Source: Paenibacillus anaericanus
GTDB lineage: Bacteria > Bacillota > Bacilli > Paenibacillales > Paenibacillaceae
Direction of reading: 5' to 3'
Assembly: GCF_003994475.1 (NCBI RefSeq)
Contig: NZ_RZNY01000006.1
Span: 183,117 to 247,116 of the forward strand
Length of the DNA stretch: 64,000 bases
The position numbers and the translations under genes were made by a program. Numbering within the stretch: position 1 is the first letter of the stretch; every line of letters begins with the position of its first letter. The notes under the pieces are model-generated. The model was not told where the DNA came from. It searched no databases and worked only from the letters and a program-made list of their open reading frames with translations. Below, one piece after another: positions 1 to 8,042 of this stretch.

Positions 1-523
1 CTGCGGTAATCCCATTTCGTGAATCCTCTAATACCATACAATGCTTCACATCTACACCTAGCTGCCGTGCTGCTTCAATATACACATCTGGTGCGGGCTT
101 CCCTTTGTCAACTTCTTCACCACTAACCACACAATCAAAATCATTCTCCATTCCAAACTTGGACAATACTTCTTCAATGAAAATCCTTGGAGATGAAGAG
201 GCGATGGCTACCGGGATATCAAACTCTTTCAAATTGATTAGCAGCTCTTTGATCCCATCAATAGGTTCAATTGCCAACCCTCGCAGCGTGCTGATCTTCT
301 TAGCTAATTGATATTCAATAATCTCCTCTACCGTTTGATTCAGATTGAATTCCTGTCTAATGGATTTCCACATTGCGGGATTCGTCATACCTACGTATAT
401 TTCCAATTCTGCCTCCGTAATATCATGTCCCAAATACTTCATCGTCTGGATATCCACATCAAAGTGTATTGGTTCACTATCGATAATTACGCCGTCCATA
501 TCAAAAATAAAGGCTTGTAACAT
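1..523 (-). CDS. HAD-superfamily phosphatase/phosphomutase, beta-phosphoglucomutase type (partial, C-terminus off the window)
   Basis: The reading frame opens with an ATG at 523 behind a GGAGTG ribosome binding site and runs off the left edge, so about 174 residues are visible. The start MLQAFIFDMDGVIID carries the HAD motif I (DxDGV, nucleophile Asp8). Motif II is the serine run in VAIASSSPR, the motif III lysine lies in DKGKPAPDVY, and the motif IV acidic residue in VLEDSRNGI. A helical cap domain sits between motifs I and II. This arrangement is typical of beta-phosphoglucomutase and sugar-phosphate phosphatases; the substrate cannot be read from sequence. It is probably a soluble cytoplasmic enzyme. 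Confidence 0.85.
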   Translation of the reverse strand, partial: MLQAFIFDMDGVIIDSEPIHFDVDIQTMKYLGHDITEAELEIYVGMTNPAMWKSIRQEFNLNQTVEEIIEYQLAKKISTLRGLAIEPIDGIKELLINLKEFDIPVAIASSSPRIFIEEVLSKFGMENDFDCVVSGEEVDKGKPAPDVYIEAARQLGVDVKHCMVLEDSRNGITA

Positions 524-574
524 TTCAATCACTCCTTATTATATGGTTCAACAATATTTATTCATACACTCCAA

Positions 575-1252
575 CTATACTACAATTTGGAATAATTCAT
601 CTAATGACTTAATAATATAATCAGGCTTAATATCTTGGTTCCATGGCTGCTGATCTCGGTTAATCCAACAAGCAGTTATTCCAGCTCGCTTGGCTCCTAA
701 CACATCCGAAGCGGTATCACCGATATGAATTACTTTGCACGGGTCGACACCATAATGTTGAATGACTTCCTTAAACATTTTGTTGTCATGATCATTCTTA
801 TAAGACTGATATTGCTCGGAAGCAAACAAATGAATAGGATAGTTCTTATAAAAATCAGGTAACATGACAATATCCGTATCACTTACAATGCAAACTTGAA
901 ATTCTTTAATTAAACGCTCCAGGACAGCCTCTGTCTCCTCATAAAATGCTGACAATCGATGCTCCTGAAATAATATATCCACAGCAGCAAGGCTATCATA
1001 CGAAATATTATGATTCATAAATATCCTCTCAAAACTGCTTCTATATATATCACTCGTTAGAACAAATTGATTGGACTTCCTTGCCTCGGTAGATACAGAA
1101 TAATAATGACTTAACAATGATCTACCATGTTGACATGCAATTTCATATGTATATGACTCTTGTAAAATCCTCTTCCAAATCTGTTCCCTACGACTTTCTA
1201 CATTCACCAAGGTTTGGAACATATCCAAGCTAATTACTTCAAATGATCCCAT
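575..1252 (-). CDS. HAD-family hydrolase
   Basis: This 225-residue cytoplasmic protein starts MGSFEVISLDMFQTL. The ATG at 1252 is preferred over the upstream ATG at 1321 because GGGGGAG lies six bases ahead of it and the upstream extension has no ribosome binding site. Motif I is SLDMFQTL, with Asp10 as probable nucleophile and Phe in place of the second Asp, as in haloacid dehalogenase-like and some sugar-phosphate members. The C-terminal motif IV is HIGDTASDVLGAKRAGI, followed by a typical TCWINR-like segment. The family is clear, the substrate is not. It is close to another HAD gene but is followed by its own spacer, and no operon partner is evident. Confidence 0.75.
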   Translation of the reverse strand: MGSFEVISLDMFQTLVNVESRREQIWKRILQESYTYEIACQHGRSLLSHYYSVSTEARKSNQFVLTSDIYRSSFERIFMNHNISYDSLAAVDILFQEHRLSAFYEETEAVLERLIKEFQVCIVSDTDIVMLPDFYKNYPIHLFASEQYQSYKNDHDNKMFKEVIQHYGVDPCKVIHIGDTASDVLGAKRAGITACWINRDQQPWNQDIKPDYIIKSLDELFQIVV

Positions 1253-1340
1253 TCCTACTCCCCCCACAATCTTTATTTCTATATAACATAAACAAAGGAG
1301 TCCCGATATTAACGTCGGCACCCCTTGTAATGTTCTTTCA

Positions 1341-1982
1341 TTATGAATTAGCTGATTTTTTTAACACAGTTATAAGTTCAGTCGCCTTGTAATAGCTATG
1401 CTTGTCCTCATTAAATACAGAATAGCGACCTTTGCCAAGTCGTTTGGCTTGATACATAGCCATATCCGCTTCTTTGAATAATTCGGAACGCTTTACCTTG
1501 CTCGCCCGATTGAAACTAATGCCAATACTTCCTGAAATAATTACCTTCTGTCCTTGAATGACAAACGGATTACTTAATCTATCTAACACTCGTGCCGCCA
1601 TGGATTCAGCATTTTCTAGAGTAACATTCGTCATGATGATAACGAATTCATCGCCACCCAATCGAAATACCTGCTTGTTATGTTGCATTACTTCTTGTAA
1701 ACACTGACCTACTTCTCTCAGCAGCAAATCACCAGCCTGATGGCCTAATGTATCGTTGATATCTTTAAAGTGATCTAAATCGAGAAATAGTACCGCAAGT
1801 GCTCTTTTGTCAGAACATTTCCCCCAGAAACGATCCATCGCATTACGGTTCAATACCCCAGTAACCCCGTCTCGATAGGCAAGTTTCTTAAGTAGGGTTC
1901 TCTCCATTAATAGCACTCGCAAAATAACTATAAAACTTAATAACATTACGATAGATACGATAGAAATAAAGAGAATCATCAC
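1341..1982 (-). CDS. membrane-anchored diguanylate cyclase (GGDEF domain)
   Basis: This 213-residue protein has one N-terminal membrane segment (about residues 2-26, hydrophobic ILFISIVSIVMLLSFIVIL) followed directly by a GGDEF domain. The active-site loop reads FRLGGDEFVI, intact for synthesis of cyclic di-GMP from two GTP. The region before it carries the metal-binding LFLDLDHFKDIND segment and the nucleotide-binding TLGHQAGD segment. I see no RxxD inhibitory site five residues before the GGDEF loop, so product inhibition may be absent. No sensory domain exists beyond the short anchor. It appears to be a single gene, with a 228-bp spacer separating it from the ABC operon upstream. Confidence 0.88.
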   Translation of the reverse strand: MMILFISIVSIVMLLSFIVILRVLLMERTLLKKLAYRDGVTGVLNRNAMDRFWGKCSDKRALAVLFLDLDHFKDINDTLGHQAGDLLLREVGQCLQEVMQHNKQVFRLGGDEFVIIMTNVTLENAESMAARVLDRLSNPFVIQGQKVIISGSIGISFNRASKVKRSELFKEADMAMYQAKRLGKGRYSVFNEDKHSYYKATELITVLKKSANS

Positions 1983-2170
1983 CTTATCACCTGCCTATAT
2001 TCATTATATAGAGTAATGCGCTAAATCTAGTTATTTATTTATATGCCGTAAATCTATGTAATAGACCAGTTGTAAGCGTTATATCCATGTTAACACACCA
2101 ATATCTCATATCTATATATTGATTCGACAAGAGTTTATATAATCCCTTTTATAAAGGATAAAAAAGAGTA

Positions 2171-2199
2171 ACTTTCCTGTACACCCATATACAGGAAGT
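2171..2199 (-). terminator. intrinsic terminator of the PadR-linked ABC operon
   Basis: Inverted arms ACTTTCCTGTA and TACAGGAAGT enclose a short loop. On the minus strand the hairpin is followed by a T-rich run (TTACTCTTTTTT). It lies 12 bases past the stop of the last permease gene. Confidence 0.7.
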
Positions 2200-2210
2200 A
2201 TATCTCAAGG

Positions 2211-3230
2211 TCATTTCCTAGCTCCTTTTTTATTACTTATAATCGCAATGATAGCGAAGATTAGAATAAATAAGGTTAATATCGATATATATTTAGGAGT
2301 CGAAAACCATAAATGTCCTTTTTCCATATAAGTTGTTGCTTCTATTACCCATCTTGTTGGACTAATTACACTGATGTACGTTAACAGGGTTGGCATTCTA
2401 TCAACAGCTACAAATGTTCCTCCAATAAGGGATAACACTAGCGCTATACAAGATGAGAACAAATTAGCATACATTTCTTTCTTAAATAATGAAGCGATGC
2501 ATGTGCCAAAGGCAGTTGCTAAAGCTGATACCCATATTCCCATCAATAGTAGATTGTAATAATGAATACCTATATCTACCCGAAAGAGAGAAATCATAAG
2601 TATGGCAATCACAAATTGAATATAAGAGATTGTAAAATTATAAAGAATATTTCCTACTATATAGGTGGCTACCTTTTGCGGAGAATACAAAAATCTTGTA
2701 AATGTTCCAGTGTTCTTATCTTTGATCATGATTGAAGCCGTTACTGTGGATGTAAGCATTAGCACCATGACGATAAAGGCCATTGTTCGTTGAGGAATAC
2801 CTAAGGAAGTTTCTTGTAGGCTGTTGATATCGATGATGGACACTGGATCAGCCATATAACGATTGATCAATTGTTCCAGTTCTTTTGTTACGGATTCATT
2901 TTTACTCGATAAAAGTGTGAAATGGCCTTCTTCTCCTGAAAAGTCCACTACCGCAGTAAATTTACCCGTTATCAGATCTGTTTGAAGTGTACTGCTGCTG
3001 GCGAAACCCACTTGTATTCCCTTTGTGTCCTTCAATGATTGAACGACTTTCTGAGATACATCCGATTGTTCCGAATTTAGTAATCCAATATTGAAAGAAG
3101 GTTGACTGAAATAATTAGCACATATACCAAGAATAATAACCACTATTGGAATGAAAGCTGTGATTAGAAATGTGACTTTATTGCTCAAACCTCTTTTGAA
3201 ATTATTAGTAAATACGATACATGTGCTCAT
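2211..3230 (-). CDS. ABC-2 type transporter permease
   Basis: The 339-residue product has one membrane helix near residues 22-42, a large extracytoplasmic loop of about 110 residues, and five or six helices from about residue 150 to the end. This is the topology of YhgE/NatB-like ABC-2 permeases. The segment ISPTRWVIEATTY near the C-terminus matches the conserved ABC-2 permease region. Its ATG overlaps the stop of the upstream permease gene by one base (TAATG), so translation is probably coupled. With the ATPase at 3975 and the second permease at 3230 it should form a heterodimeric exporter, perhaps for a drug, lantibiotic or similar amphiphile. Confidence 0.82.
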   Translation of the reverse strand: MSTCIVFTNNFKRGLSNKVTFLITAFIPIVVIILGICANYFSQPSFNIGLLNSEQSDVSQKVVQSLKDTKGIQVGFASSSTLQTDLITGKFTAVVDFSGEEGHFTLLSSKNESVTKELEQLINRYMADPVSIIDINSLQETSLGIPQRTMAFIVMVLMLTSTVTASIMIKDKNTGTFTRFLYSPQKVATYIVGNILYNFTISYIQFVIAILMISLFRVDIGIHYYNLLLMGIWVSALATAFGTCIASLFKKEMYANLFSSCIALVLSLIGGTFVAVDRMPTLLTYISVISPTRWVIEATTYMEKGHLWFSTPKYISILTLFILIFAIIAIISNKKGARK

Positions 3231-3970
3231 TATTTGAAAGCCTCCTTTTTAAAGAACAGAATCGTTAAGCCGGTAAAAATAACACCTATTAGAACAAAAA
3301 TTATCGTTACTGTCCATAGGATCTGCGCATTATTATCATAGATACTCGATACGATTCCACGGTTCACCCAAGTTAAAGGGGAGGTGTTTATAATACCTGC
3401 GAAGATTGGATTTAACGAACCGATAGGGAAGAAAGCACCTCCTAGAAAGCCAAATATGCAGAGTGGCAAATTTAGAAAATTGCGAACTGCATTCAAGTTT
3501 TTAAAGGCCAATCCTAGATAAACACCTATCCCTGAAACCATGAATGTCTCAGCAGTTAGCAAAATTATGATGTTAAAAAAATTACCTTTAAAGTCCATTT
3601 GAAATAATAGTTTGGCAGCTCCCAAAGTGACCACGTTACATAAAGACAATACAATCGCACAAGAAAATAATTTCGATAAAATCAATTCGACTTTGGTAAT
3701 AGGTGCTGTTAGAAATCGAAGAGATGTATTAGCCATCTTTTCATCTTGAGTAGCATAGGAAACGGTGCTAACAGCCATTAGACTGCAAAACGGAACCGTA
3801 ACAATGGCATAATAGTGATAAGAGGACAGCACATTGCCGTAAGATTTCGAAGATAGATAGCCTAGCAGCAATATAACAATCATCGGAAATACAATGCTAT
3901 AAAATAGGACAAAAAAATCTTTGCTTCTTCTTTTCAAACCTAGACTCAGTAATGGAAGAAAGTGATCCAT
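3230..3970 (-). CDS. ABC-2 type transporter permease
   Basis: The 246-residue product starts MDHFLPLLSLGLKRRSKDFF at 3970, four bases after the ATPase stop. An open frame reaches back to 4054 inside the ATPase gene, but the GGAGG at the end of that gene fits the 3970 start. It has six predicted membrane helices and the conserved NTSPLTWVNRGIVSSIYD segment of ABC-2 permeases before the last helix. It is half of a two-permease exporter whose partner gene (2211-3230) overlaps it by one base. Substrate is unknown. Confidence 0.82.
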   Translation of the reverse strand: MDHFLPLLSLGLKRRSKDFFVLFYSIVFPMIVILLLGYLSSKSYGNVLSSYHYYAIVTVPFCSLMAVSTVSYATQDEKMANTSLRFLTAPITKVELILSKLFSCAIVLSLCNVVTLGAAKLLFQMDFKGNFFNIIILLTAETFMVSGIGVYLGLAFKNLNAVRNFLNLPLCIFGFLGGAFFPIGSLNPIFAGIINTSPLTWVNRGIVSSIYDNNAQILWTVTIIFVLIGVIFTGLTILFFKKEAFK

Positions 3971-3974
3971 CTGG

Positions 3975-4733
3975 TTATACCTCCATATCTCTAAGATCTG
4001 TGCCTGTAAGATGCAAGAAAATTTCTTCAAGGCTATGGAGCCCTTGAGCAGCATACTTGCTCTTGTAAACTTGCTTATCCAAATCCTCTACAATAACCCC
4101 TTTATCCATAAGCACAATTCGGTTACACAAAGTCTCAACTTCCTCCATGTAATGAGAGGTATAAATTATTGTTGTTCCTTCTTTATTAAGTCTCAACACT
4201 GCCTCCATAATGTTGTTTCTAGATTGTGGGTCAATTCCTACAGTAGGTTCATCCATTATTAAAAGCTTAGGGCTATGTGCTATGGCGCAAGCAATATTTA
4301 ACCTTCTCTTCATCCCCCCGGAGAATTTAGCCGGAAGCTCCTTTCGTCGATCCCACAATCCAACAAATTCTAAAGCCTCTTTAACCTTTTCCTTTAATTG
4401 ATTGCCCTTAATGTTATATAAGGAACAAAAGAACTTAACATTGTCATAAGCATTCAAATCCTCATAAATAGCGAGGTCCTGAGGAACAATTCCTAAAGCT
4501 TTTTTATAGTCCTTTTCATGTCTGCGAATCTCCCTACCCAGATACATAACATTACCTTGATCAAATTCAACAATAGTCGATATCAAGTTAATTGATGTAC
4601 TTTTCCCTGCTCCATTTGGACCAATAAAGCCAATAATATCGCCCGCATTAATTTCGAATGAAATCCCGTCCACAACGGCCTTCCCTTCGTATTGTTTATG
4701 TAAGTTCTTCACTTCAAGCACTGCATTACTCAT
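3975..4733 (-). CDS. ABC transporter ATP-binding protein (exporter, ABC-2 class)
   Basis: This 252-residue ATPase has Walker A GPNGAGKST (about residues 38-46), Q-loop VPQD, signature FSGGMKRRL, Walker B LLIMDEPTVGID and the switch histidine in YTSHYMEE. The motifs are typical of DrrA/NatA-type ATPases that power ABC-2 exporters. It is the first gene of a three-gene operon with two permeases downstream. An 18-bp palindrome at 4763-4780, identical to one ahead of the padR gene, lies about 30 bases before its start and is the likely repressor site. Exported compound unknown; drug or peptide efflux is most likely. Confidence 0.9.
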   Translation of the reverse strand: MSNAVLEVKNLHKQYEGKAVVDGISFEINAGDIIGFIGPNGAGKSTSINLISTIVEFDQGNVMYLGREIRRHEKDYKKALGIVPQDLAIYEDLNAYDNVKFFCSLYNIKGNQLKEKVKEALEFVGLWDRRKELPAKFSGGMKRRLNIACAIAHSPKLLIMDEPTVGIDPQSRNNIMEAVLRLNKEGTTIIYTSHYMEEVETLCNRIVLMDKGVIVEDLDKQVYKSKYAAQGLHSLEEIFLHLTGTDLRDMEV

Positions 4734-4762
4734 TATTACCCCTCCTATATAATTAATCTTGC

Positions 4763-4780
4763 ATATCCAACGTTGGATAT
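4763..4780. promoter_or_regulatory. probable PadR operator, copy 1 (exporter operon)
   Basis: The perfect 18-bp palindrome ATATCCAACGTTGGATAT lies between padR and the ABC operon start. The identical sequence recurs upstream of padR at 5580-5597 and was not noticed elsewhere in the window. Assignment to PadR is inferred from position and repetition. Confidence 0.75.
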
Positions 4781-4823
4781 TATGGTTTAAATAAACACGA
4801 GCTTGAGACTCGTGTGATTTAAG

Positions 4824-5540
4824 TTATTTTTTCTTAAGTTCTTCAATTAATTTATCTAAATTCTCAGCAGCGCTTGCAGGATTATTGATAATCTCATTTC
4901 TTAACTCCTGAATATAGACTGTTTCATTTAGCTCAGTTGTAGAAGAATACTTATCATCAATATTGGAAAAATCAATAGACTTGATTAAGTTTTGCATTTC
5001 GATACCCACTTCAATATATGAGTCTGTATTATTCAATATTTCCTCATGCCAGAGGATTTGATAATTCAAACTATCGATCGTCATGTCGAAACTAATTTTA
5101 TCTGCTAATAAGCTTTTCTCACTTATTTTGGCCTGTTTCCATTTTTCCCAAAAAGCTTTTTTCTCTTGCAATTCAGTAATATGACTTCTTAAGGCGTGTT
5201 GCAACACATCTTTGGGTAGTTCATTCAACATACTCCCAATTAAAAATTTATCTGCATCTGCTGATACGATGGGTTTGGATAATTCTTGCTTCAATTCATG
5301 GACTAATTCTTTCTGCCCAGTCTCGGTTATCTCATAAATCTTTCGCACCCGTGAACCGGTTCTCTCTTCTCGCAAAGTTTGAATGCATGCTTCTTTTTCT
5401 AATTTTGCCAAGGCATAATAAATGGAGCCAGACTGAATCTTGGTCCACGTATCTGCACCTGAAACTTGGATAAATTTCTGAATTTCATATCCATGGGTCG
5501 GTTTGATACTTAAATAATATAAAATCAGAGCACGAATCAC
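4824..5540 (-). CDS. PadR-family transcriptional regulator
   Basis: This 238-residue regulator begins VIRALILYYLSIKPTHGYEIQKF with a GTG start at 5538-5540 and GGAGG ten bases upstream. Residues 1-90 form the PadR winged helix (SGSIYYALAKLEKEACIQ is the recognition region). The rest is a long helical PadR C-terminal domain with a coiled-coil look (ELQEKKAFWEKWKQAK), as in larger Vir-type PadR proteins. It lies immediately upstream of a three-gene ABC exporter in the same direction. Identical palindromes ahead of both transcription units suggest it represses itself and the exporter until a ligand binds. Confidence 0.87.
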   Translation of the reverse strand: MIRALILYYLSIKPTHGYEIQKFIQVSGADTWTKIQSGSIYYALAKLEKEACIQTLREERTGSRVRKIYEITETGQKELVHELKQELSKPIVSADADKFLIGSMLNELPKDVLQHALRSHITELQEKKAFWEKWKQAKISEKSLLADKISFDMTIDSLNYQILWHEEILNNTDSYIEVGIEMQNLIKSIDFSNIDDKYSSTTELNETVYIQELRNEIINNPASAAENLDKLIEELKKK

Positions 5541-5579
5541 CTAACTAACTCCTCCCATATACCTTATATTGGATATATT

Positions 5580-5597
5580 ATATCCAACGTTGGATAT
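5580..5597. promoter_or_regulatory. probable PadR operator, copy 2 (padR promoter)
   Basis: The palindrome ATATCCAACGTTGGATAT is an exact copy of that at 4763-4780. It sits 40 bases upstream of the padR GTG, and an adjoining partial half-site (ATATTGGATATATT) overlaps its left side. This supports autoregulation. Confidence 0.75.
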
Positions 5598-5622
5598 TGT
5601 CAAGGTGTTCAGAACACTCCAT

Positions 5623-6099
5623 CTATACTGATGGAGTGCTTTCTACTTTTGCTGAAAAAATGGTTGAAAATAGCCATCTTGATATGGGTCCCACAATGAT
5701 CAATTGTAGCGGTAACGCGAATATAAAGTTCCTACCTATGTTTGTAAGATACGCCCTAGGTAACTCAGATGAAAGACCTCCATGGATGAGTGCTCCATAT
5801 AACGACATACAAAGAACCATACCTGAGACCATAAATAATGAAGTTAATAAGATTCTTTTAAATAATGGATCGTTGTCTTTCAGCATTCTATGGACAATTC
5901 CTTTAGCTATCTTGCCAACTATAAATACCTCTACTATTAATGCAACAATAAAGGTTGGAATATAGCCAATCAAGACATCCTTTATTACTTCGTTCGTGAA
6001 TCCCTTGATCAAAATCACATTATATCCACTCATTCCCAATACCATTAAAGCGCACATCATTAATGTGAATACAAATGCTTCTTTTTTATTCTTGCCCAA
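5623..6099 (-). CDS. DUF2798-type small membrane protein
   Basis: This 158-residue protein has four predicted membrane helices arranged as two similar halves: LMMCALMVLGMSGYN near residue 13 and LFMVSGMVLCMSLYG near residue 92. This internal duplication and the M-x-x-Y pattern match DUF2798 proteins. The start is a TTG at 6097-6099 with AAAGGGG nine bases upstream; no ATG is better placed. It is transcribed divergently from a MarR regulator, and two copies of a GTCAACT palindrome lie in the spacer, so it is probably the regulator's target. Biochemical function is unknown. Confidence 0.72.
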   Translation of the reverse strand: MGKNKKEAFVFTLMMCALMVLGMSGYNVILIKGFTNEVIKDVLIGYIPTFIVALIVEVFIVGKIAKGIVHRMLKDNDPLFKRILLTSLFMVSGMVLCMSLYGALIHGGLSSELPRAYLTNIGRNFIFALPLQLIIVGPISRWLFSTIFSAKVESTPSV

Positions 6100-6129
6100 A
6101 ATTAAAAACCCCTTTGTGTAATGTTTTTT

Positions 6130-6144
6130 GTCAACTTGGTTTAC
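6130..6144. promoter_or_regulatory. imperfect MarR-type operator copy
   Basis: GTCAACTTGGTTTAC matches the perfect palindrome at 6168-6182 in 12 of 15 positions and lies close to the start of the DUF2798 gene. It is probably a second site for the divergent MarR regulator. Confidence 0.55.
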
Positions 6145-6167
6145 ATTATCACAAAAAGAGTTTTATC

Positions 6168-6182
6168 GTCAACTAAGTTGAC
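6168..6182. promoter_or_regulatory. MarR-type operator palindrome
   Basis: GTCAACTAAGTTGAC is a perfect inverted repeat (7-1-7) in the spacer between the divergent DUF2798 gene and marR-like gene. Length and placement fit a MarR dimer site; binding by the neighbouring regulator is inferred. Confidence 0.65.
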
Positions 6183-6236
6183 AATAAAAAATCTGTAATT
6201 TATACTATCAGAAAATACGTACTGGAGACATTTACA

Positions 6237-6653
6237 ATGAAGAACTATATACAACACCTGGACCTAATAGATTTACTTAGTGAAAAGCATTCCTATTTAC
6301 GGAAAAAGATAAGTGAAAAAAGCGTGGATGAAATTAATAAAACTGAATCACATATATTGGCTATGTTAGAAGTGTATGAACGACTTTCCATCTCTGAGCT
6401 TAGCAGAATAATTGGGATATCCAGACAAGGTACACATAAAAATGTGCAGGGTTTATTGGTTAATGAATATGTTGAGGGGGTAGTTGTAGATGGGAATCTC
6501 CGTGATAAACATATTGTCCTCACAGAAAAAGGTATACAATGTTGTGAAAGATTGCGGGTAGTGAGGCAACAACTTGTGCAACAAATAGAAGATAAAATCG
6601 GCAAAGAACAAGTCGATTCACTTAAAAATATTTTAAAACAGGAATGGCTCTAA
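6237..6653 (+). CDS. MarR-family transcriptional regulator
   Basis: This 138-residue winged-helix protein has the MarR core LSISELSRIIGISRQGTHKNVQGLLVNEYVE (about residues 50-80), followed by the wing segment DGNLRDKHIVLTEKG with its conserved Asp-Arg-like turn. ATG 6237 has GGAG nine bases upstream. It faces a DUF2798 membrane gene across a 137-bp spacer that carries two similar 15-bp palindromes, the usual layout of a MarR autoregulated divergent pair. Ligand unknown. Confidence 0.85.
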   Translation: MKNYIQHLDLIDLLSEKHSYLRKKISEKSVDEINKTESHILAMLEVYERLSISELSRIIGISRQGTHKNVQGLLVNEYVEGVVVDGNLRDKHIVLTEKGIQCCERLRVVRQQLVQQIEDKIGKEQVDSLKNILKQEWL

Positions 6654-6769
6654 TCATGTCTTTGGGTAGCCCCGAGTTTCATATATGCTCCAGGGAAAAT
6701 GGAGAAATAGCATGTCGAACTAAATAAATATAAGTTCTCATACGCTTTCTCCCTCCTCCTTCAATATTC

Positions 6770-7459
6770 CTACAATGAATAGATCATCCACGCAACCAGT
6801 GGACCAACAATCGAGCCAACAATCGCGCATACGGTCATTGCCACTGAGCTCATCGATACGGACTGTTCACCGTATTCTAGCGCTTTTGCAGTACCTAGAG
6901 CATGAGAAGCAGCCCCCAAACCGATCCCGATTCCCACTGTACTTTTTATTCTAAACCATTTAATAATGTAAGGTCCTCCAATTGCACCCGTGAATCCGGC
7001 AATCATGACAAATACTGAAGTTAAGGAAGAATCGCCGCCCAGATTACTAGAGATCTGTATGGCTACAGGTGTCGTAATCGATTTAGGTAACATGGAGAGA
7101 ACATACATTTTCGAAAATCCAGCTGCCGCCGCCAACAACATCCCGCTTAACATCCCTACGAGTAGACCCGTAATCGTTCCTCCCAAGATGGCAGGAAGAT
7201 TGTGACGCAGTACATGGCGTTGCTTATATAGAGGGTACGCTAAAGATACTACAGCAGGGCCTAATAATTTATTAATCCATTGACCACCGATCATGTATGT
7301 ATCATATGGAATCTCAAAACATAATAGCAGTACTACAACAGCAACGGTTGCCGTTAGGGCAGGCAAAAGTATAGGAATGTGAAATCTTCTGTAAATCCTA
7401 GACATCACCAAATATATAGTTACATTAAGTAGAACAATTCCAGCTGCAATAAAAAACAT
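6770..7459 (-). CDS. LrgB/CidB-family membrane protein
   Basis: The 229-residue product has about six to seven membrane helices. It carries the family landmarks LLGPAVVSLAYPLYKQ, SMLPKSITTPVAIQIS and the C-terminal ASHALGTAKALEYGEQ segment. LrgB proteins pair with LrgA holin-like proteins and influence murein hydrolase activity or metabolite (pyruvate, glycolate) transport. Its ATG overlaps the TAA of the lrgA-like gene by one base, so the two are co-translated. No LytSR two-component genes are beside it. The lrg versus cid choice cannot be made from sequence alone. Confidence 0.88.
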   Translation of the reverse strand: MFFIAAGIVLLNVTIYLVMSRIYRRFHIPILLPALTATVAVVVLLLCFEIPYDTYMIGGQWINKLLGPAVVSLAYPLYKQRHVLRHNLPAILGGTITGLLVGMLSGMLLAAAAGFSKMYVLSMLPKSITTPVAIQISSNLGGDSSLTSVFVMIAGFTGAIGGPYIIKWFRIKSTVGIGIGLGAASHALGTAKALEYGEQSVSMSSVAMTVCAIVGSIVGPLVAWMIYSL

Positions 7460-7845
7460 TATGATTCGTTCCCCTTTTCTCTCTTACTCTTCTTACTCAA
7501 CACGGCAATCCAGTGACTGGAATGCGCTGCTGCTACCATGGTTAAGACGCTACTCACAATAATAATAACGATCAACAGTAGCCCTCTTCCGCTAAAAATG
7601 TCCATATGATTCACAATCCCAGCTGTTGCTGGAATAAAAAATAACGGAAGGTAAGCAATCACCGTAGTCGATCCGTCCTCAATCCATTTTACAGGTACGA
7701 TCTTACATAGTAATAATACAAAAAGTATTAATAGGCCCACAATACTGCCTGGAATCGGGAGATGAAGAAGCTGTTGTAGATAATCACCTAAGAGGTAAAA
7801 TAAATACAACAACACAACTTGGGCGATGATGCGCATAATTCTCAT
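7459..7845 (-). CDS. LrgA/CidA-family holin-like protein
   Basis: This 128-residue protein has four hydrophobic segments and the hallmark LPIPGSIVGLLILFVLL of the LrgA/CidA family near residues 30-47. I place the start at ATG 7845 (MRIMRIIAQ), which has AAGGG ten bases upstream. The in-frame ATG at 7863 has no ribosome binding site. It overlaps the lrgB-like gene by one base in a two-gene operon. These proteins are thought to oligomerise in the membrane and modulate autolysis or small-metabolite movement. Confidence 0.85.
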   Translation of the reverse strand: MRIMRIIAQVVLLYLFYLLGDYLQQLLHLPIPGSIVGLLILFVLLLCKIVPVKWIEDGSTTVIAYLPLFFIPATAGIVNHMDIFSGRGLLLIVIIIVSSVLTMVAAAHSSHWIAVLSKKSKREKGNES

Positions 7846-7944
7846 GACGTAAAATCCCTTCATTAGTGAAATAGTGTCTATTGGTAAAAATACTGACTCT
7901 ATTAGAGTAACAGAGTTTTCATGAAACTTTCAATCTATAAACTC

Positions 7945-7991
7945 ATAAAGGCCGTAAACTCTCAACTAGAATTGAGATTTACGGCCTTTAT
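7945..7991. terminator. long hairpin after the sulfonate-type ABC operon
   Basis: Arms of about 20 bases (ATAAAGGCCGTAAACTCTCA and its near-complement) flank a five-base loop between the ABC permease stop (8043) and the lrgA-like gene. The stem is strong but no long T-run follows on the minus strand, so it may act as a terminator or as an RNA-stabilising end. Confidence 0.6.
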
Positions 7992-8042
7992 CATCTTAAT
8001 ATCTATTCAATTACGATATAGCAGTTACGCTAATTTCCACTT

